Source: CAZWUK01 sp964636685
Lineage (GTDB): Bacteria > Bacillota > Clostridia > Christensenellales > CAG-138
DNA length: 8,277 nucleotides
Direction of reading: 5' to 3'
Assembly: GCA_964636685.1 (NCBI GenBank)
Contig: CAZWUK010000091.1
Span: 1 to 8,277 of the forward strand
Shown: positions 6,617 to 8,277 of the stretch, piece after piece
How the letters are laid out: the number at the start of each line of letters is the position of its first letter
How positions within the stretch are numbered: position 1 is the stretch's first letter
Position numbers and translations under genes: made by a program
Notes under the pieces: generated by a model
What the model saw: the letters and a program-made list of their open reading frames with translations, nothing else
Told to the model about the DNA's origin: nothing
Databases searched by the model: none

Positions 6617-6897
6617 AACGGATCCTATTGAACGGGCGGCGGATGCAGGACATCGCCGGAACGCACCGCTACCTGCAACGCAAATTCAGATTCCCGGAGT
6701 ATTACGGGAAAAACCTCGACGCGCTGCACGACTGCTTGATGGAGATCGGACAGGATACGCGGATTATTTTTCTCAACAGCGAAGCGGCAAAACAAAATTT
6801 GGGCGACTATGCCGACGGGCTTTTTTGCGTACTAGAGGATTCGTTTGCCGAAAATCGGCATTTGACCATCAGCGTCCGCGCCGGTTGGTGCGCGTAA
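6613..6897 (+). CDS. barstar-family ribonuclease inhibitor
   Basis: This 94-residue cytoplasmic protein should bind the RNase encoded just upstream and plug its active site before export. It aligns along its whole length with Bacillus barstar (about 90 residues). PEYYGKNLDALHDCL at 28-42 is the inhibitory helix and loop, with Y30, D36 and D40 matching barstar Y29, D35 and D39, the residues that occupy the RNase phosphate and guanine sites. Barstar W38 is H39 here, and the E76 position falls at D76 or E75. Its ATG overlaps the RNase stop (ATGA), so the pair is translationally coupled. The acetyltransferase gene begins 10 bases after the stop. Confidence 0.93.
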   Translation: MKRILLNGRRMQDIAGTHRYLQRKFRFPEYYGKNLDALHDCLMEIGQDTRIIFLNSEAAKQNLGDYADGLFCVLEDSFAENRHLTISVRAGWCA

Positions 6898-6907
6898 AGG
6901 AGAGAAT

Positions 6908-7774
6908 ATGATTAGACATTGTACCATGCGGGATTTATCCGCGCTGACAGAAGCAGCTTTTTTGCTGAACAACCAGCCGGAGCACAATTGCAACTATTGC
7001 TGCAAGACGCGCCCTTCCATTGCGGAGGATTTTGCGGCAATGCTCGAAAACGAGGATTGTCTGCTCATTGCAGATTTTGACGGGGACAGACTGCTTTCTT
7101 TTTGCGGCTTTTTCGTAGACGGCCCAAAGCATCGGGCGGATTGTGTCGGCCCGTTTGTTGCGGAGGGCGATTTTTCGGCGGCGGCAAAAGCGTTGCTGGA
7201 TACCGCGTCAGAATGGGCGGGGCCCGGCTTTACGTATAGCATGTGCTTTGACAAACGAAATACCGCATATTTTGATTTTGCGCGGCAAATGAACGCCGTG
7301 GATAACGGCAATGAATGTATCATGGAATTGGCACGGGCGGATTTTGCGCCAAAGGCGCTTCCCTATCCGGCGCGCGCCATCGAGGAACGTGATTTTCCGG
7401 CATTTTGCGCGTTGCACGAGGAGAACTTTCCTAATATATATGTTTCTTCGAAAGACATTTTGGAATCGCTTGGCAAAAACCGGTTTGTAGAGGTCTTTGA
7501 GCTGGACGGTGTGCTCTCCGCCTACGGTGTGCTTGAAAAGCCGGCGGTGGGCGATCGCATGACGGCGGAGATCGTTTGTGTTGACCGGCGTTTTCGCGGA
7601 CGCGGCGTCGGGCGTGCCGTCGTGCAGACGCTTTGCACAGCGGCGTTTGCTTTTCCGGGTACGGAATGGGTGGATTTGGTTGTGGATAACATCAATGAAC
7701 GAGCGCGCAAGCTGTACACTTCCGTCGGATTTTGCGTGCGCGTGGAGAATTGCTCGTTTTCGCTGGAACGTTGA
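6908..7774 (+). CDS. GNAT acetyltransferase with two GNAT-like halves
   Basis: This 288-residue protein is probably a cytoplasmic acetyl-CoA-dependent N-acetyltransferase. The C-terminal half (about 145-288) has the acetyl-CoA pyrophosphate loop RGRGVG at 230-235 after the strand IVCVDRRF, followed by the helix AVVQTLCTAAF. Late motifs are VDLVVDNINERARKLYTSVGF, the usual motif B region with Asn and Tyr. The N-terminal half (1-140) has the size and order of a second GNAT fold but lacks a clear loop, so it is probably degenerate, as in other tandem GNAT proteins. The cysteine-rich stretch around 28-33 (NCNYCC) is unusual. AAAGGAG (6896-6902), overlapping the barstar stop, fixes the start. It is the last gene before the terminator at 7802-7828. 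The substrate is unknown, and a link to the RNase is not shown. Confidence 0.88.
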   Translation: MIRHCTMRDLSALTEAAFLLNNQPEHNCNYCCKTRPSIAEDFAAMLENEDCLLIADFDGDRLLSFCGFFVDGPKHRADCVGPFVAEGDFSAAAKALLDTASEWAGPGFTYSMCFDKRNTAYFDFARQMNAVDNGNECIMELARADFAPKALPYPARAIEERDFPAFCALHEENFPNIYVSSKDILESLGKNRFVEVFELDGVLSAYGVLEKPAVGDRMTAEIVCVDRRFRGRGVGRAVVQTLCTAAFAFPGTEWVDLVVDNINERARKLYTSVGFCVRVENCSFSLER

Positions 7775-7801
7775 AGAAAAATGTCGCGGGTCGTATTCGG
7801 C

Positions 7802-7828
7802 GGGCGAAATGATTTTCGCCCACTTTTT
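7802..7828 (+). terminator. Rho-independent terminator after the acetyltransferase
   Basis: GGGCGAAA (7802-7809) pairs with TTTCGCCC (7814-7821) around a four-base loop. After two bases it is followed by TTTTT (7824-7828). It closes the exporter/RNase/acetyltransferase transcript and insulates the S10 operon. Confidence 0.85.
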
Positions 7829-7832
7829 ACGG

Positions 7833-7874
7833 ACAAAAAAAGATCGGATTTTCCTTAATTTTTCGTAAAAAAGT
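7833..7874 (+). promoter_or_regulatory. AT-rich stretch upstream of the S10 promoter, possible UP element
   Basis: A and T runs fill the region upstream of the -35 (for example TTAATTTTTCG and TAAAAAAG at 7855-7872). Such a sequence commonly binds the alpha C-terminal domains of RNA polymerase at ribosomal promoters. TTTTT/AAAAA can form a tiny hairpin here, but it is too weak to be a terminator. Confidence 0.4.
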
Positions 7875-7875
7875 C

Positions 7876-7904
7876 TTGCATTTCGCAAACGTATACTGTA
7901 AAAT
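7876..7904 (+). promoter_or_regulatory. rpsJ: promoter of the S10 ribosomal-protein operon
   Basis: TTGCAT (7876-7881), a 17-base spacer and TAAAAT (7899-7904) make a good sigma-A promoter. The start would be near 7911, giving a leader of about 234 nt before rpsJ. Confidence 0.75.
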
Positions 7905-7910
7905 ACTCAT

Positions 7911-8144
7911 GTTGCGCTGTGGGACAACCATGCGCAGCAGGGATGAACGGGAGGTTGCCGGTGCTGCCATCCGGGTAATTTCCGATCAGACCCAACGCCC
8001 AATGATATGGGTGCGGGCAGAAAACCTGATCCATGCAGTCCCGAACAAATCATGCTCAGCCGATTCGGCTGCGCTTGCATTATGAAGAGGGAAACACACG
8101 GCTCAGTGTACTGCTCTAACGAATGAAGGAGGAACAATAATAAT
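7911..8144 (+). ncRNA. structured 5' leader of the S10 operon, candidate regulatory RNA
   Basis: This gene-free stretch between promoter and rpsJ can fold extensively. Helix A: TGCGC (7913-7917) with GCGCA (7932-7936), plus TGG/CCA inside. Helix C: GGATG (7941-7945) with CATCC (7968-7972), containing CGG/CCG (7948-7950 with 7958-7960). Helix D: GATCAG (7984-7989) with CTGATC (8026-8031), enclosing a hairpin built from 7991-8001 and 8008-8017. Helix E: CAGCCG (8057-8062) with CGGCTG (8066-8071), with extra pairs outside. Leaders of S10 operons are bound by ribosomal protein L4 in E. coli; whether this RNA does the same is inference. No T-rich attenuator and no sequence masking the ribosome binding site was found. 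A long open frame crosses it, but its TTG start is inside the -35 box and it has no ribosome binding site. Confidence 0.6.
8126..8132 (+). promoter_or_regulatory. ribosome binding site of rpsJ
   Basis: AAGGAGG, the strongest in the window, precedes the ATG at 8145 by 12 bases, a rather long A/T-only spacing (apart from one C). Confidence 0.85.
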
Positions 8145-8277
8145 ATGGCAAACAGAATTCGTATCAAGCTCAAGGCATACGAGAACAGTCTGATCGACCA
8201 GAGCGCCGAGAAGATCGTTGAAACCGCCAAGAGAACGGGCGCCACCGTTTCCGGCCCCATCCCCCTGCCCACCGAGA
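8145..8277 (+). CDS. rpsJ: 30S ribosomal protein S10, N-terminal part
   Basis: The first 44 codons are present and the gene runs off the right edge; the full protein is about 100-105 residues. The N-terminus MANRIRIKLKAYE, then LIDQSAEKIVETAKRTGA and VSGPIPLPTE, is the highly conserved S10 sequence. S10 is a component of the 30S head and also pairs with NusB in antitermination. It is normally the first gene of the large ribosomal operon (S10, L3, L4, L23, L2 and onward), so those genes should follow outside the window. Confidence 0.97.
   Translation, partial: MANRIRIKLKAYENSLIDQSAEKIVETAKRTGATVSGPIPLPTE

Noticed and set aside
7876..8085. 69-codon open frame across the rpsJ leader
   Set aside because: Its TTG start is part of the -35 box, it lies upstream of the predicted transcription start, has no ribosome binding site, and overlaps strong RNA helices.
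8104..8113. CAGTGTACTG palindrome in the rpsJ leader as a hairpin
   Set aside because: The arms leave only a two-base loop, so an RNA hairpin is not feasible; probably chance.

Overview
The window looks like a chromosomal segment of a Bacillota bacterium, most likely a Clostridia-type anaerobe with fairly high GC. The evidence is the strong AGGAGG-type ribosome binding sites, sigma-A style promoters, the Gram-positive barnase/barstar pair and an S10 N-terminus of Clostridia character. The exact order cannot be read from the sequence.

Layout. Bases 1-121 hold a possible tail of an upstream gene and a strong hairpin terminator. Two leftward genes follow. At 122-1129 is an unrecognised protein with two membrane segments, and at 1182-1691 a DNA-deoxyinosine (hypoxanthine) glycosylase of the uracil-DNA glycosylase superfamily. 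A 131-base divergent region (1692-1822) separates them from the rightward genes. An MFS drug-efflux-like transporter (1823-3070) and an unusually long regulator with a C-terminal ArsR-type winged helix (3082-4182) form a tight two-gene operon. Its promoter carries a perfect 15-base palindrome over the -10 box, so a self-regulated efflux operon is the natural reading. Next are a complete half-size ABC exporter (4230-5966), a lipoprotein carrying a barnase-type ribonuclease domain (5999-6616), its barstar inhibitor (6613-6897, ATGA overlap with the ribonuclease) and a double-domain GNAT acetyltransferase (6908-7774), closed by a terminator at 7802-7828.

The right end (7833-8277) is the start of the S10 ribosomal-protein operon: an AT-rich upstream stretch, a good promoter, a leader of about 234 nt that can form several stable helices, and the first 44 codons of rpsJ. 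The leader is the least explained piece of DNA here.

The themes are export and defence or stress functions (MFS pump with its own sensor-like regulator, ABC exporter, surface RNase with immunity protein, acetyltransferase, DNA repair) placed just upstream of a core ribosomal operon. No mobile element, CRISPR array, tRNA or rRNA was seen. No wholly novel multi-gene system is evident. The best leads are the structured rpsJ leader, the membrane-tethered barnase with paired changes at the predicted barstar interface, and the palindromic operator with the long ArsR-type protein.
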